From assembly GCA_934486895.1 (NCBI GenBank), contig CAKSQZ010000007.1, forward strand, positions 1-64,000: DNA of 64,000 nt, written 5' to 3'. The stretch's first letter is position 1; the number at the start of each line of letters is the position of its first letter. The DNA comes from an uncultured Eubacteriales bacterium. GTDB taxonomy: Bacteria > Bacillota > Clostridia > Oscillospirales > Acutalibacteraceae. Below, in pieces: positions 43,505 to 52,710 of the stretch. Made by a program: the position numbers and the translations under genes. Below the pieces are notes generated by a model. It did no database searches and was not told the origin of the DNA. It was given only the letters and a program-made list of their open reading frames with translations.

Positions 43505-46500
43505 ATGCCGTTTACTCATTTGCACCTGCACAGTGAATACAGCCTTTTGGACGGTGCCTGCAGAATAGACAGTCTTTTAGACGAGGCATTAAAGCTCTCA
43601 ATGGACTCTGTTGCAATAACCGACCACGGCGTTATGTACGGTGTGGTCGATTTTTATAAGGCGGCAAAAAAGAGGGGCATTAAGCCGATCATCGGTTGTG
43701 AGGTTTATGTGGCACCGAACAAGATGACAGACCGAGCCGCGGCAGGAGAGACAAAGTATTATCATCTTGTTTTGCTGTGTGAGAATAATAAGGGCTACAA
43801 AAATCTTTGCAGGCTGGTTTCCTGCTCGTTTGTTGACGGATTTTACAGCAAGCCGAGAGTTGATAAAGAATTGCTCGAAAAGTACAGTGAGGGGCTTATT
43901 GCACTTTCTGCCTGCCTGCAAGGCGAAGTTGCGAAAGCCATTATTGATAACGACGGCGAGCACGCTGAAAAAGCCGCGCTTGAATATGAAAGGATCTTTA
44001 AAAAGGGCAACTTCTTTCTGGAGCTTCAGGATCACGGACTGCCGGATCAAAAGAAGGTGAATGACGGGCTTAAAAAGCTGTCGAAAAAGCTCTGTATTCC
44101 GCTTGTTGCGACAAATGATGTTCATTATGTTTTAAAGGACGATGCCGATATGCAGGAATATCTTATGCTTATCGGAACGAACCACACTGTTAAAGACGAG
44201 GATAAATTCACATTTCAAAGCAAGGAATTTTACCTGAAAAGCGAAGAACAGATGAGAGCGTTATTTGCCGACACGCCCGAAGCTGTTGATAACACATCTG
44301 CCATTGCAAAAAGGTGCTGTGTTGAATTTGAATTCGGAAATACGATACTTCCGAGATTTGAAACGCCGGATAACGAAAACCACGATGAATATTTGAGAAG
44401 GCTCGCTCTTTCGGGACTTGAAAGGCTCGGAAAATCGAATGATGAAATATATAAGCGCCGCATTGAATCCGAGCTTTCGATAATAAGCGAGATGGGATAT
44501 ACCGATTATTTTCTGATCGTTGCGGATTATGTGGGATACGCCAAGACTCACGATATTCCCGTCGGACCCGGCAGAGGTTCGGGTGCGGCGAGCCTTGTTG
44601 CATTTTGCGTCGGTATAACCGATGTTGATCCGATAAAGTATTCCCTGCTTTTTGAGCGGTTTCTGAATCCCGAAAGAGTCACTATGCCGGACTTTGATGT
44701 TGATTTTTGCGCGAGGAAAAGACCGCTTGTGATCGAATATGTGAAGCGCAGATACGGCGAGGATCATGTGGCGCAGATAGTTACATTCGGGACGCTTGCC
44801 GCGAGAGCTGCTGTGCGTGATGTCGGAAGAGCGATGGCGCTTCCCTATTCGCTTGTGGATCAGGTGGCGAAAGCCATTCCGAATATACTCGGTCAGACCA
44901 TCGACAATGCTATGAAGTCGGAAGAGCTCAGCGCAATGTATCACCGTGACACAAGGATCAAGGCGCTTATTGATATGTCGCGCAAGATAGAGGGTATGCC
45001 GCGGCACGCATCGACACACGCGGCAGGCGTTGTTATCACACCCGAGCCTGTTTGCGATCTTGTGCCGCTTGCAAAAAACGATGATAATATCATCACGCAG
45101 TTTCCGATGACGACCCTTGAAGAACTCGGACTTTTGAAGATGGATTTTCTGGGACTTAAAAACCTGACGATAATTGACGATTGTCTTAAAGATATAAGAA
45201 AGACCGTGCCCGATTTTGACCTTAAAAGCATACCCGAAAACGACCGCAAGACCTACGAGCTTTTCTGCTCGGGCAGAACAAACGGCGTCTTTCAGTTTGA
45301 ATCAGAAGGGATAAAGCGGGTCATCCGCGAATTGAAACCGCGATCGATCGAGGATCTGACGGCTGTTACTTCGCTTTACCGCCCCGGGCCTTCGCAGTCA
45401 ATCCCGGAATATATCAAAAACAGGCACGCTCCGAACGGTATTCAGTATCCGACACCGATATTAAAGCCTATTCTCGATGTGACATATGGGTGTCTTGTTT
45501 ATCAGGAGCAGGTCATGCAGGTGTTTCGCACGCTTGCCGGATATTCCTTTGCAAGGGCGGATATTGTACGGCGGGCTATGTCGAAGAAAAAGCATGATGT
45601 TTTGCAAAAGGAAAGGCAGACATTTATCTCGGGCTGCCGCAAGAACGGAATTGACGAGAATGTTTCTTCCGACCTTTTCGAGAAGATAAGCGCTTTTTCA
45701 TCGTATGCTTTCAACAAAGCGCACGCTGTTTGCTATGCGACGCTTGCCTACCGCAACGCTTATTTGAAAGCACATTTCCCGAAAGAATATATGGCGGCTC
45801 TGATGACGAGTGTTATTGATCAGCCTGCTAAGATACAGGCGTATGCGGCGGAATGCTCGTCGATGGGAATAAAGGTTTTGCCGCCCGATATAAACCGTGC
45901 CGAAGGGGCGTTTTCAGCCTATAAGGACGGGATCTGTTTCGGGCTCGCGGCTGTTAAGGGAATATCGTATCAGCTGATCGGGCAAATCGCATCGCAAATA
46001 AACAGCGGCGGAAAATTCAATTCGATGCCCGATTTTTGCAGACGAACGAGCGACAGCAGAATAGGCAGAAAAGCGATCGAGTGCTTTATAAAAAGCGGCT
46101 GCTTTGACGGCACTGCGGCGACAAGAAAAGAGATGCTCGAATCGCTTGATCGGATCTTAGCGCAGACATCAAGCGGGCGAAATGACATTTCGGGTCAGCT
46201 CGGTTTTTTTGATATGGCAGATAGCGAAAATAACGCCGAATTTATCATGCCGAAGCTCGGAGAATACACAAAGGACGAGCTGATAAGAATGGAACGCGAA
46301 ACGCTCGGATTTTGCATTTCGGAAGATCCGCTTTCAGATTATCTCAAATTTTCCAAAGAGAATGGCTGTGTTTTTGCAGACTCGCTTTCTGAAATGCCCG
46401 ACAAAGCTGATGTTAAGATAGTCGGAATCGTGGATAAGCTGAAAAAGAAGCAGACCCAAAAGGGCGATATGATGGCTTTTGTGGTGCTTTCTTCTTTCGG

Positions 46501-46882
46501 CGGAAATGTTGAGCTGATAGTTTTTCCGAAAACGCTGAACAAGGCTTTTCGCATTATCAATGAAAATTCCGCGGTGTTTGTTCGCGGAAAGATCTCGCAG
46601 AACGACGACGGGACTGTGCAGATAATTGCCGATGAGATAATGCCTGCCGAAAAGGGTGCTGTGAAATCCGTATATATTCGCGTTCCGAACAGGAACTGCG
46701 ATGAATTTGCGGCGGTTTTGAACATTATCGGGCAGTATCCCGGGAACGACGGCGTTATCTTCTGCTTTGCCGAGGATAAATCGAGCGTCCGATACAAAAA
46801 GAGCGGTATTATGCTCAGCGATGACAGCATAGCGGCTCTGATGACTGCCGCCGGAAACGACAATATAAAAATCAAGCAATAG
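43505..46882 (+). CDS. dnaE: DNA polymerase III alpha subunit (DnaE)
   Basis: This 1125-aa replicative polymerase has an N-terminal PHP domain (THLHLHSEYSLLDGACRI, ITDHGVMYGV). The active-site aspartates lie in TMPDFDVDFCARKR (near residue 400) with VGPGRGSGAASLVAF just before. HHH and OB-type C-terminal parts follow. It is the DnaE1 type, without the proofreading domain of PolC. ATG follows AAGGAGGAG. No holoenzyme partner lies nearby. Confidence 0.97.
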   Translation: MPFTHLHLHSEYSLLDGACRIDSLLDEALKLSMDSVAITDHGVMYGVVDFYKAAKKRGIKPIIGCEVYVAPNKMTDRAAAGETKYYHLVLLCENNKGYKNLCRLVSCSFVDGFYSKPRVDKELLEKYSEGLIALSACLQGEVAKAIIDNDGEHAEKAALEYERIFKKGNFFLELQDHGLPDQKKVNDGLKKLSKKLCIPLVATNDVHYVLKDDADMQEYLMLIGTNHTVKDEDKFTFQSKEFYLKSEEQMRALFADTPEAVDNTSAIAKRCCVEFEFGNTILPRFETPDNENHDEYLRRLALSGLERLGKSNDEIYKRRIESELSIISEMGYTDYFLIVADYVGYAKTHDIPVGPGRGSGAASLVAFCVGITDVDPIKYSLLFERFLNPERVTMPDFDVDFCARKRPLVIEYVKRRYGEDHVAQIVTFGTLAARAAVRDVGRAMALPYSLVDQVAKAIPNILGQTIDNAMKSEELSAMYHRDTRIKALIDMSRKIEGMPRHASTHAAGVVITPEPVCDLVPLAKNDDNIITQFPMTTLEELGLLKMDFLGLKNLTIIDDCLKDIRKTVPDFDLKSIPENDRKTYELFCSGRTNGVFQFESEGIKRVIRELKPRSIEDLTAVTSLYRPGPSQSIPEYIKNRHAPNGIQYPTPILKPILDVTYGCLVYQEQVMQVFRTLAGYSFARADIVRRAMSKKKHDVLQKERQTFISGCRKNGIDENVSSDLFEKISAFSSYAFNKAHAVCYATLAYRNAYLKAHFPKEYMAALMTSVIDQPAKIQAYAAECSSMGIKVLPPDINRAEGAFSAYKDGICFGLAAVKGISYQLIGQIASQINSGGKFNSMPDFCRRTSDSRIGRKAIECFIKSGCFDGTAATRKEMLESLDRILAQTSSGRNDISGQLGFFDMADSENNAEFIMPKLGEYTKDELIRMERETLGFCISEDPLSDYLKFSKENGCVFADSLSEMPDKADVKIVGIVDKLKKKQTQKGDMMAFVVLSSFGGNVELIVFPKTLNKAFRIINENSAVFVRGKISQNDDGTVQIIADEIMPAEKGAVKSVYIRVPNRNCDEFAAVLNIIGQYPGNDGVIFCFAEDKSSVRYKKSGIMLSDDSIAALMTAAGNDNIKIKQ

Positions 46883-46901
46883 ATCTTTGGGTGAAATATA
46901 A

Positions 46902-47048
46902 ATATCGAGATTTGAACCTGCAAGAAAAGATCGTTTTCGCACGCTTTTCATTGGAATGGGTGCCGTCGGGGGAGCTGTTTGTATGCTTTCGGACCCGAGC
47001 CGGCGGCAAGATACACATAATCGTTCAACACACACGCAGTGCACATAA
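46902..47048 (+). other. Possible remnant of a YtxH-like small protein gene
   Basis: The 285-base gap after dnaE holds a 48-codon frame with one glycine-rich hydrophobic stretch (LFIGMGAVGGAVCML) followed by DPSRRQ, like small YtxH-type membrane proteins. It has no ATG, GTG or TTG start and no Shine-Dalgarno. It may be a decayed gene or chance; a second, overlapping 58-codon frame starts at GTG 46891. Confidence 0.2.
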
Positions 47049-47136
47049 AATGCAGCCGATGAAATAAATCTGTTGCTGAATATAAAGCGGACAGACTGCA
47101 AAAGTGTTTGCTGCAAATTCGAAAAATACAGATAAT

Positions 47137-47167
47137 AAAAAAACGACTCTTACGAGTCGTTTTTTTA
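47137..47167. terminator. Bidirectional terminator between dnaE and the amino-acid ABC genes
   Basis: ACGACTC/GAGTCGT with a TTAC loop is flanked by seven A and seven T. It lies just outside the ATPase stop codon. Confidence 0.92.
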
Positions 47168-47902
47168 TTACAATACTTTAGACAGGAAATCCTGCAGACG
47201 CGCATTTTGCGGATTATTGAAAAATTCCGCAGGCGGTGAATTCTCGAGGATCTTGCCGTCATCCATAAACAAAACGCGGTTTGCGATCTTGCTTGCAAAT
47301 CCCATTTCGTGCGTTACGACAACCATTGTCATACCGCTGTCGGCAAGCTCTGTCATAACCTGAAGGACCTCGCCGACCATTTCGGGATCGAGAGCGCTTG
47401 TAGGTTCGTCAAACAGCATTACTTTCGGATTCATGGCAAGTGCGCGAACGATAGCAATACGCTGTTTCTGACCTCCCGAAAGCTGAGCCGGATAAGAATC
47501 AGCCTTATCTCTGAGGTTGACGCGATCGAGAAGCTTAAGCGCCGCTTCGTTTGCTTCTTCCTTGCCCATAAGCTTTAATTTAACGGGAGCAAGCGTTATA
47601 TTCTGCATAATTGTCTTATGCGGAAAAAGATTAAAGTGCTGAAACACCATTCCCATTTGCATTCTGATCTTATCGATATTGACTTTTTTATCATTGATAA
47701 GCGTTCCCTCGAACCAAATCTCGCCCGAAGTGGGCATTTCGAGAAGATTCAGGCAACGCAGGAATGTTGATTTACCCGAGCCTGACGGACCGACTACAAC
47801 GACCTTTTCGCCTTTTTTGATATGCTCGTCCACGCCTTTCAAGACATGGATCTCACGGCTCGGAGTTTTGAAATTTTTATGCAGATCCTTAACGATGATC
47901 AC
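47168..47902 (-). CDS. Polar amino-acid ABC transporter ATP-binding protein
   Basis: This 244-aa ATPase has Walker A (VVGPSGSGKSTFLRC), signature (PAQLSGGQKQRIAIV), Walker B (VMLFDEPTSALDPE) and H-loop (VVTHEMGFA), all of the GlnQ type. The start is GTG 47902, nine bases after GAGGAGG, and it overlaps the permease end by 14 bases. It is the last gene of the operon. It is related to, but distinct from, the lysine transporter ATPase at 24663. Confidence 0.94.
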   Translation of the reverse strand: MIIVKDLHKNFKTPSREIHVLKGVDEHIKKGEKVVVVGPSGSGKSTFLRCLNLLEMPTSGEIWFEGTLINDKKVNIDKIRMQMGMVFQHFNLFPHKTIMQNITLAPVKLKLMGKEEANEAALKLLDRVNLRDKADSYPAQLSGGQKQRIAIVRALAMNPKVMLFDEPTSALDPEMVGEVLQVMTELADSGMTMVVVTHEMGFASKIANRVLFMDDGKILENSPPAEFFNNPQNARLQDFLSKVL

Positions 47903-48587
47903 TCTTACGCAGCCTCCTCTCGAGCATATTGATGAATACCGAGGCGATCATTACGATGACAAGATACACCGCCGCAAGCACAAGATACGGCACGAACGCT
48001 TCATAAGTATCCGCAACGATGGCGCGAGCCGCTCTTGTCATATCGAAGACCGTGATAAATCCGGCAACAGATGTTTCCTTGATCAGAACGATAAGCTCGT
48101 TGCCGAGCGCAGGAAGTATATTCTTTATCGCCTGCGGGAAAACGATCATTTTCATTGTTGAGCCATAGCTCAGACCCAGCGATCTGCCGGCTTCCATCTG
48201 ACCGGAATCGACAGCTAAAATACCGCTTCGGATTATCTCGGCGACATACGCACCCGAATTAAGACCGAACACGATGATTGCAACCACAAGCGCATTATCG
48301 AAATGCGCAGCTGTTGCAATACCGAAATAAGCGAGCATGAGCTGAACCATTACAGGTGTTCCTCGGATAACCGTTATGTATATATCCGCGATAACACGAA
48401 ACACCCTGGTAAGCAGATTTTTGCTCTGCACAACTTTTGCGAGCGCTGCAAGCGAGCCCGCCGCAATGCCTATAAATAAAGCTACAAGAGCTATAAGTAA
48501 AGTGTTGCCTAAGCCCTCGAACATTTTCTTATAGCCCTCGTTGTCTATAAATGCATTGCAGAATTTTTCAAAAAAATTATCAAACAT
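47889..48587 (-). CDS. Polar amino-acid ABC transporter permease
   Basis: This 232-aa HisM-type permease has about five membrane helices, with TVIRGTPVMVQLMLAYFG and the coupling-loop stretch DSGQMEAGRSLGLSYGSTM. The C-terminal segment LVLAAVYLVIVMIASVFI is the last helix. It forms the importer channel with the ATPase that overlaps its end. The binding-protein gene lies 28 bases upstream. Confidence 0.93.
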   Translation of the reverse strand: MFDNFFEKFCNAFIDNEGYKKMFEGLGNTLLIALVALFIGIAAGSLAALAKVVQSKNLLTRVFRVIADIYITVIRGTPVMVQLMLAYFGIATAAHFDNALVVAIIVFGLNSGAYVAEIIRSGILAVDSGQMEAGRSLGLSYGSTMKMIVFPQAIKNILPALGNELIVLIKETSVAGFITVFDMTRAARAIVADTYEAFVPYLVLAAVYLVIVMIASVFINMLERRLRKSDHR

Positions 48588-48615
48588 TTATATTTTCCTT
48601 ATAACTTTTTAAAGA

Positions 48616-49425
48616 TCAGACATTCCACTTTTTAACGAGCTCGTCGATCTTGCCCTCTTTTTTAAGCTCTGCAAGCGCGTTGTCGATCTTTTCTTTAAGC
48701 TCGGTGTTGCCCTTCTGAACAGCTATACCGTAGGACTCAACTGTCAGCGGAACATCGATAACCTTGACATCGTTCTTATTATTGTCGGTTGCGGCTGCTT
48801 CTTTAGCTGCCTTATCGTCCATGATGATAGTATCGATAGTGCCGCTCTTCAAATCTGTGATCGCAAGACTGATGTTTTCATAAGTCTTAACAGTTGCGTT
48901 TTCGATCTTTGTGAAGCCCCATTCTTCATCACCGTTTGCATAGGAAACGCCTGTGAAGCCTGTGCAGACACCGATCTTCTTGCCTTTGAGCTGATTATCA
49001 AGGTCTGCTTTGGTTGTGCCTGTGAACACATTGTCGTTTGTTCTGACGATGAGGATCTGAGCCGCACCCTCATAGTAAGGTGTCGAGAAATCGACCGCCT
49101 TGCTTCTCTTTGCATTGATCGTAAGACCGGAAGCAGCTACATCACAGTTGCCCGAAGAAACTGCCGCTACGACACCGTCGAACTCCATGTTCTTAAACTC
49201 GACTGTCATACCGATCTTCTCGGCAACCGCTTTGATGATATCAGCATCAAAACCGACTACATTGTTGTTTTCATCGAGCGACTCGAAGGGCGGAAATTCC
49301 GCATTTGTTGCAACAGTGAGCTCACCGCCTGTTGTGCCGGAAGCCGAAGATGAACTGCTGCCGCATGAAGCGAAGCAGAAAGCTGCCATGAGAGCTGCCA
49401 TTACAAGACATAATACTTTTTTCAT
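48616..49425 (-). CDS. Polar amino-acid ABC transporter substrate-binding lipoprotein
   Basis: This 269-aa protein has a signal peptide and lipobox (AAFCFASCGSS), a serine-rich linker and a family 3 binding fold (TVATNAEFPPFESLDENN-type start; FDADIIKAVAEKIG; KAVDFSTPYYEGAA). It is probably for glutamine, arginine or another polar amino acid; the ligand is not clear. The ORF opens at 49482, but GGAGG precedes ATG 49425. A consensus promoter lies upstream, and no riboswitch is seen. Confidence 0.92.
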   Translation of the reverse strand: MKKVLCLVMAALMAAFCFASCGSSSSSASGTTGGELTVATNAEFPPFESLDENNNVVGFDADIIKAVAEKIGMTVEFKNMEFDGVVAAVSSGNCDVAASGLTINAKRSKAVDFSTPYYEGAAQILIVRTNDNVFTGTTKADLDNQLKGKKIGVCTGFTGVSYANGDEEWGFTKIENATVKTYENISLAITDLKSGTIDTIIMDDKAAKEAAATDNNKNDVKVIDVPLTVESYGIAVQKGNTELKEKIDNALAELKKEGKIDELVKKWNV

Positions 49426-49467
49426 AATATTTTCCTCCAAAATGAATTGATCATTTATTACTGTATC

Positions 49468-49496
49468 ATTATAGCACCGCAATGTATAAAAATCAA
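49468..49496 (-). promoter_or_regulatory. Promoter of the polar amino-acid ABC operon
   Basis: On the minus strand, TTGATT (49491-49496) and TATAAT (49468-49473) are 17 bases apart. It is upstream of the binding-protein gene and downstream of ilvE. Confidence 0.83.
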
Positions 49497-49527
49497 CATA
49501 TAAATTTATTTTTATGCAATTTTATGA

Positions 49528-50601
49528 TTATTTACCGAAAACCGAAGTTGTCCAATGCATGGTATCTTCCATATTGCCGAACTGGATACCGGTGAGGTTA
49601 TCATAAAGCTTCTGCGAGATCTCACCGATCTTACCGTCGTTTATCTTCATCAGCTTATCGCCCCACTTAAGAGAACCGATAGGCGAGATAACAGCGGCAG
49701 TACCTGTGCCGAAAGCTTCATCGAGCTTGCCCGACTGTGCGGCTTCGTAGACTTCGCTGATAGCGAGCTTACGTTCTGTTACCTTATAGCCCCATGAACG
49801 GAGCAGTTCGATAGACGACATACGGGTGATACCGGGGAGTGTCGAGCCATCGAGTGACGGGGTGACGACTTCGCCGTCGATAACAAAGAAAACATTCATT
49901 GTTCCGACTTCTTCGATGTATTTTCTTTCAACACCGTCGAGCCAGAGAACCTGAGTATAGTTGAGCTTTTCGGCTTCGTCCTGCGCTTTGAGCGATGCAG
50001 CATAGTTGCCTGCTGTTTTAACAAAGCCCATGCCGCCTCTTACTGCGCGGACATACTTATCCTCGACATAGATATCGACAGGATTGATACCCTGCGGATA
50101 ATATGCGCCCGACGGGCTGAGGATGATCATAAAAAGCAAGTGCTTTGCGGGATGAACACCGACATGAGGGTCGACCGCAAAGATAAACGGACGAATATAA
50201 AGCGATGTTCCCTCTTTATGCGGAACCCAATCCTTATCGACTTCAACCAGCTTTTTAACAGCCTTAACTCCGAAATCCTCATCTATCTGCGGAATGCAAA
50301 GACGATCGTTGGACGAATTAAGGCGAGCCATGTTCTTATCGGGGCGGAACAGGCGGATATCGTTATCCTTTGTGCGATAAGCCTTCATGCCCTCGAAAAC
50401 TTCCTGTCCGTAATGCAGGCACATTGCACTCGGGTCAAGCTCGATCGGTCCGTATGGGATAATACGGGGGTCGTGCCAACCTTCGCCCTCATCATAGTTC
50501 ATAACGAACATATGATCGGTGAAGATAGTGCCAAAGCCGAGTTTGCTTTCGTCTGCCGGCTTCTGCTTCGGATTTTTTGTGAGTTCGATTTTGATTTCCA
50601 T
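49528..50601 (-). CDS. ilvE: Branched-chain amino-acid aminotransferase
   Basis: This 357-aa fold-type IV PLP enzyme is the longer (BCAT II-like) type. Visible motifs are YGQEVFEGMKAYRTKD, RLCIPQIDE, the PLP-lysine stretch GFVKTAGNYAASLKAQ (near residue 197), YIEEVGTMNVFFVI and GTGTAAVISPIGSL. It moves the amino group between branched-chain amino acids and 2-oxoglutarate. ATG follows GGAAG, and its own promoter lies upstream. Confidence 0.95.
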   Translation of the reverse strand: MEIKIELTKNPKQKPADESKLGFGTIFTDHMFVMNYDEGEGWHDPRIIPYGPIELDPSAMCLHYGQEVFEGMKAYRTKDNDIRLFRPDKNMARLNSSNDRLCIPQIDEDFGVKAVKKLVEVDKDWVPHKEGTSLYIRPFIFAVDPHVGVHPAKHLLFMIILSPSGAYYPQGINPVDIYVEDKYVRAVRGGMGFVKTAGNYAASLKAQDEAEKLNYTQVLWLDGVERKYIEEVGTMNVFFVIDGEVVTPSLDGSTLPGITRMSSIELLRSWGYKVTERKLAISEVYEAAQSGKLDEAFGTGTAAVISPIGSLKWGDKLMKINDGKIGEISQKLYDNLTGIQFGNMEDTMHWTTSVFGK

Positions 50602-50641
50602 AAAGCATCTTCCTTCAAAAAAATAATTGCTTATGTTTATA

Positions 50642-50669
50642 ATTATACCACCTAATTTATGTTTTTCAA
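50642..50669 (-). promoter_or_regulatory. Promoter of ilvE
   Basis: On the minus strand, TTGAAA (50664-50669) and TATAAT (50642-50647) are 16 bases apart. The ATG lies about 40 bases downstream. Confidence 0.72.
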
Positions 50670-50765
50670 TAGGTTTTTAGCAAATAAGCAGAGTTTTTTT
50701 CATTTTTGTGAATATTGTTGTAAAGCCGTGAAGCCGTGCGGCATGCACATTTTCAGGGCACACGT

Positions 50766-50810
50766 AAAAACTGATGGCTTTCATGCAAAAATGCGTGAGC
50801 CATCAGTTTT
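50766..50810 (-). terminator. Terminator of the transketolase operon
   Basis: AAAACTGATGGCT pairs with AGCCATCAGTTTT, and an inner CATGCA/TGCGTG pairing extends the stem. A T-rich run follows on the minus strand. It lies 56 bases after the transketolase stop. Confidence 0.8.
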
Positions 50811-50865
50811 AAAACGGTTTTGGCAATATGCCGAGGGTGAACCTCATTCCCTCTGATTTTAAATT

Positions 50866-51813
50866 TTACTTTGCTTTTACAGCCTCTGCCGCAACTTTAG
50901 CAATGTTTTCAGCCGAGAAGCCGTAATGCTTGAGAAGTTCGACAGCCGAACCGGACATACCGTACTCATCGTTCATGCCGATACGGCGAACAGGTGTCGG
51001 CAGGTTTTCGCTGAGAACCTCGCAGACTGCACTGCCGAGACCGCCTATGATAGAATGTTCTTCGGCAACGACGACTGTTCCTGTTTTCTCAGCAGACTCG
51101 ATGATAATGTCCTTATCGATAGGCTTTATAGTGTGGATATTGATGATGTCCGCATGGATTCCCTGCTTTGCAAGCAGCTCGCCTGCAATGCGGGCTTCGT
51201 TTACCATAAGGCCTGTTGCGATGATAGTGACATCATTTCCCTCGGCCAGACGGATGCCCTTGCCCGGTGTGAATACATAGCTGTCTTCATCATTGAATAC
51301 CGGAACGGCAAGTCTGCCGAAACGCAGATATACAGGGCCGTCAATAGAAGCGGCTGCAATAGTTGCAGCCTTTGCTTCAACTGCGTCAGCCGGGTTGATA
51401 ATCGTCATTCCGGGGATCGTTCTCATAAGAGCTATATCCTCGTTGCACTGATGTGTAGCACCGTCCTCACCGACGGAGATACCTGCATGAGTTGCGCCGA
51501 TCTTCAGCGGAAGAGCCGGATAACCGATCGAGTTTCTGATCTGCTCATAGGCTCTGCCTGCCGCAAACATTGCAAAGCTCGAAGCAAAAACGAGCTTGCC
51601 GGTTGAAACAAGACCTGCGGCGATACCGATCATATCAGCCTCTGCGATACCGCAATCGATAAAGCGATCGGGATAAGCCTTTTTGAAAACCTCGGTCTTT
51701 GTGGCAGCGGCAAGGTCCGCATCCATAACGACCATATTATCATATTTTCCGCCGAGCTCCAAAAGTCCCTGAGCGTAGCCCTCACGGGTCGCAAGTTTTT
51801 TTACTTCACTCAT
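50866..51813 (-). CDS. Transketolase, C-terminal subunit
   Basis: This 315-aa protein contains the pyrimidine-binding and C-terminal domains of a two-piece transketolase. Typical stretches are VMDADLAAATKTEVFKKAYP, DCGIAEADMIGIAAGL, GATHAGISVGEDGATHQCNE and GKGIRLAEGNDVTIIATG. Together with the N-terminal subunit encoded two bases upstream it makes a TPP-dependent enzyme that moves two-carbon units in the pentose phosphate pathway. GGAGG precedes the ATG. Confidence 0.93.
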   Translation of the reverse strand: MSEVKKLATREGYAQGLLELGGKYDNMVVMDADLAAATKTEVFKKAYPDRFIDCGIAEADMIGIAAGLVSTGKLVFASSFAMFAAGRAYEQIRNSIGYPALPLKIGATHAGISVGEDGATHQCNEDIALMRTIPGMTIINPADAVEAKAATIAAASIDGPVYLRFGRLAVPVFNDEDSYVFTPGKGIRLAEGNDVTIIATGLMVNEARIAGELLAKQGIHADIINIHTIKPIDKDIIIESAEKTGTVVVAEEHSIIGGLGSAVCEVLSENLPTPVRRIGMNDEYGMSGSAVELLKHYGFSAENIAKVAAEAVKAK

Positions 51814-51815
51814 TT

Positions 51816-52658
51816 TTACGCCTCCAATTCTTTAAGCGCAGCTACAAGCTCTGCGTGTGCCTGCTCATACTGCTCCGCATTCGGCGCTTTACCGTGCCAG
51901 CCGACCTGGCTTTCCATGAACGAAACGCCCTTGCCTTTTATTGAATCGGCTACGATGCAAGTGGGCTTACCCTTGCATTCACGAGCCGCTTTATATGCTT
52001 TTTCTATCTGATCGAAATCATGGCCGTCGATAGTGATAGTGTTCCAGCCGAAAGCCTCAAACTTCTTATCGACAGGGTGCGGAGAAACAACTTCGTCTAC
52101 CGTGCCGTCTATCTGCATTTTATTATAGTCAACATAAGCAACAAGATTATCGAGCTTATGAAAGCCTGCGAACATAGCTGCTTCCCAGACCTGACCTTCT
52201 TCGATCTCACCGTCGCCGAGGATAGTATACACTCTGTAATTCTTATCGAACATTTTAGCACTGAGTGCCATGCCGACTGCTGCGGAGATTCCCTGACCGA
52301 GCGAGCCTGTGCTCATATCTACGCCGGGGGTGTGTTTCATATCCGGATGGCCCTGGAGCATTTCGCCGATGTGACGAAGCTTAACGATCTCACTCTCGGG
52401 GAAATAGCCCTTGAGCGCAAGCGCCGCATAAAGCGCAGGAGCTGCATGGCCCTTTGAAAGAACCAGACGGTCACGGTCGGGATCCTTCGGGTTTTTCGGA
52501 TCGATATTCATTTCTCCGTTATAAAGATATGCAAGAACATCCGCGACCGAAAGCGATCCGCCCGGATGGCCTGCTTTTGCGTTAAAAATGCCGTCGATAA
52601 TGTGGATCCGTTCTTTAGCGGCAAATATTTTTAACTGCTTTTCTTTTACGCTATCCAT
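51816..52658 (-). CDS. Transketolase, N-terminal subunit
   Basis: This 280-aa protein is the TPP-binding half. It shows AKAGHPGGSLSVADVLAYLY, LSKGHAAPALYAALA, STGSLGQGISAAVGMA and the TPP motif GDGEIEEGQVWEAAMFA followed by YVDYNKMQIDG. Split transketolases are usual in Firmicutes. The ORF reaches 52682, but that part contains the AAAGGAG site, so ATG 52658 is the start. Confidence 0.93.
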   Translation of the reverse strand: MDSVKEKQLKIFAAKERIHIIDGIFNAKAGHPGGSLSVADVLAYLYNGEMNIDPKNPKDPDRDRLVLSKGHAAPALYAALALKGYFPESEIVKLRHIGEMLQGHPDMKHTPGVDMSTGSLGQGISAAVGMALSAKMFDKNYRVYTILGDGEIEEGQVWEAAMFAGFHKLDNLVAYVDYNKMQIDGTVDEVVSPHPVDKKFEAFGWNTITIDGHDFDQIEKAYKAARECKGKPTCIVADSIKGKGVSFMESQVGWHGKAPNAEQYEQAHAELVAALKELEA

Positions 52659-52682
52659 ACTTACTGTTCTCCTTTGATACAT

Positions 52683-52710
52683 AGTGTATATTAACAGCGA
52701 TTGCTGTCAG
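52683..52710 (-). promoter_or_regulatory. Possible promoter of the transketolase operon
   Basis: On the minus strand CTGACA (52705-52710) and TACACT (52683-52688) are 16 bases apart, overlapping the end of the HAD gene. An ACAGC/GCTGT inverted repeat lies between them. Confidence 0.4.

Noticed and set aside
50602..50865. Possible riboswitch between ilvE and the transketolase genes
   Set aside because: It is explained by the transketolase terminator and the ilvE promoter; no aptamer pattern is seen.
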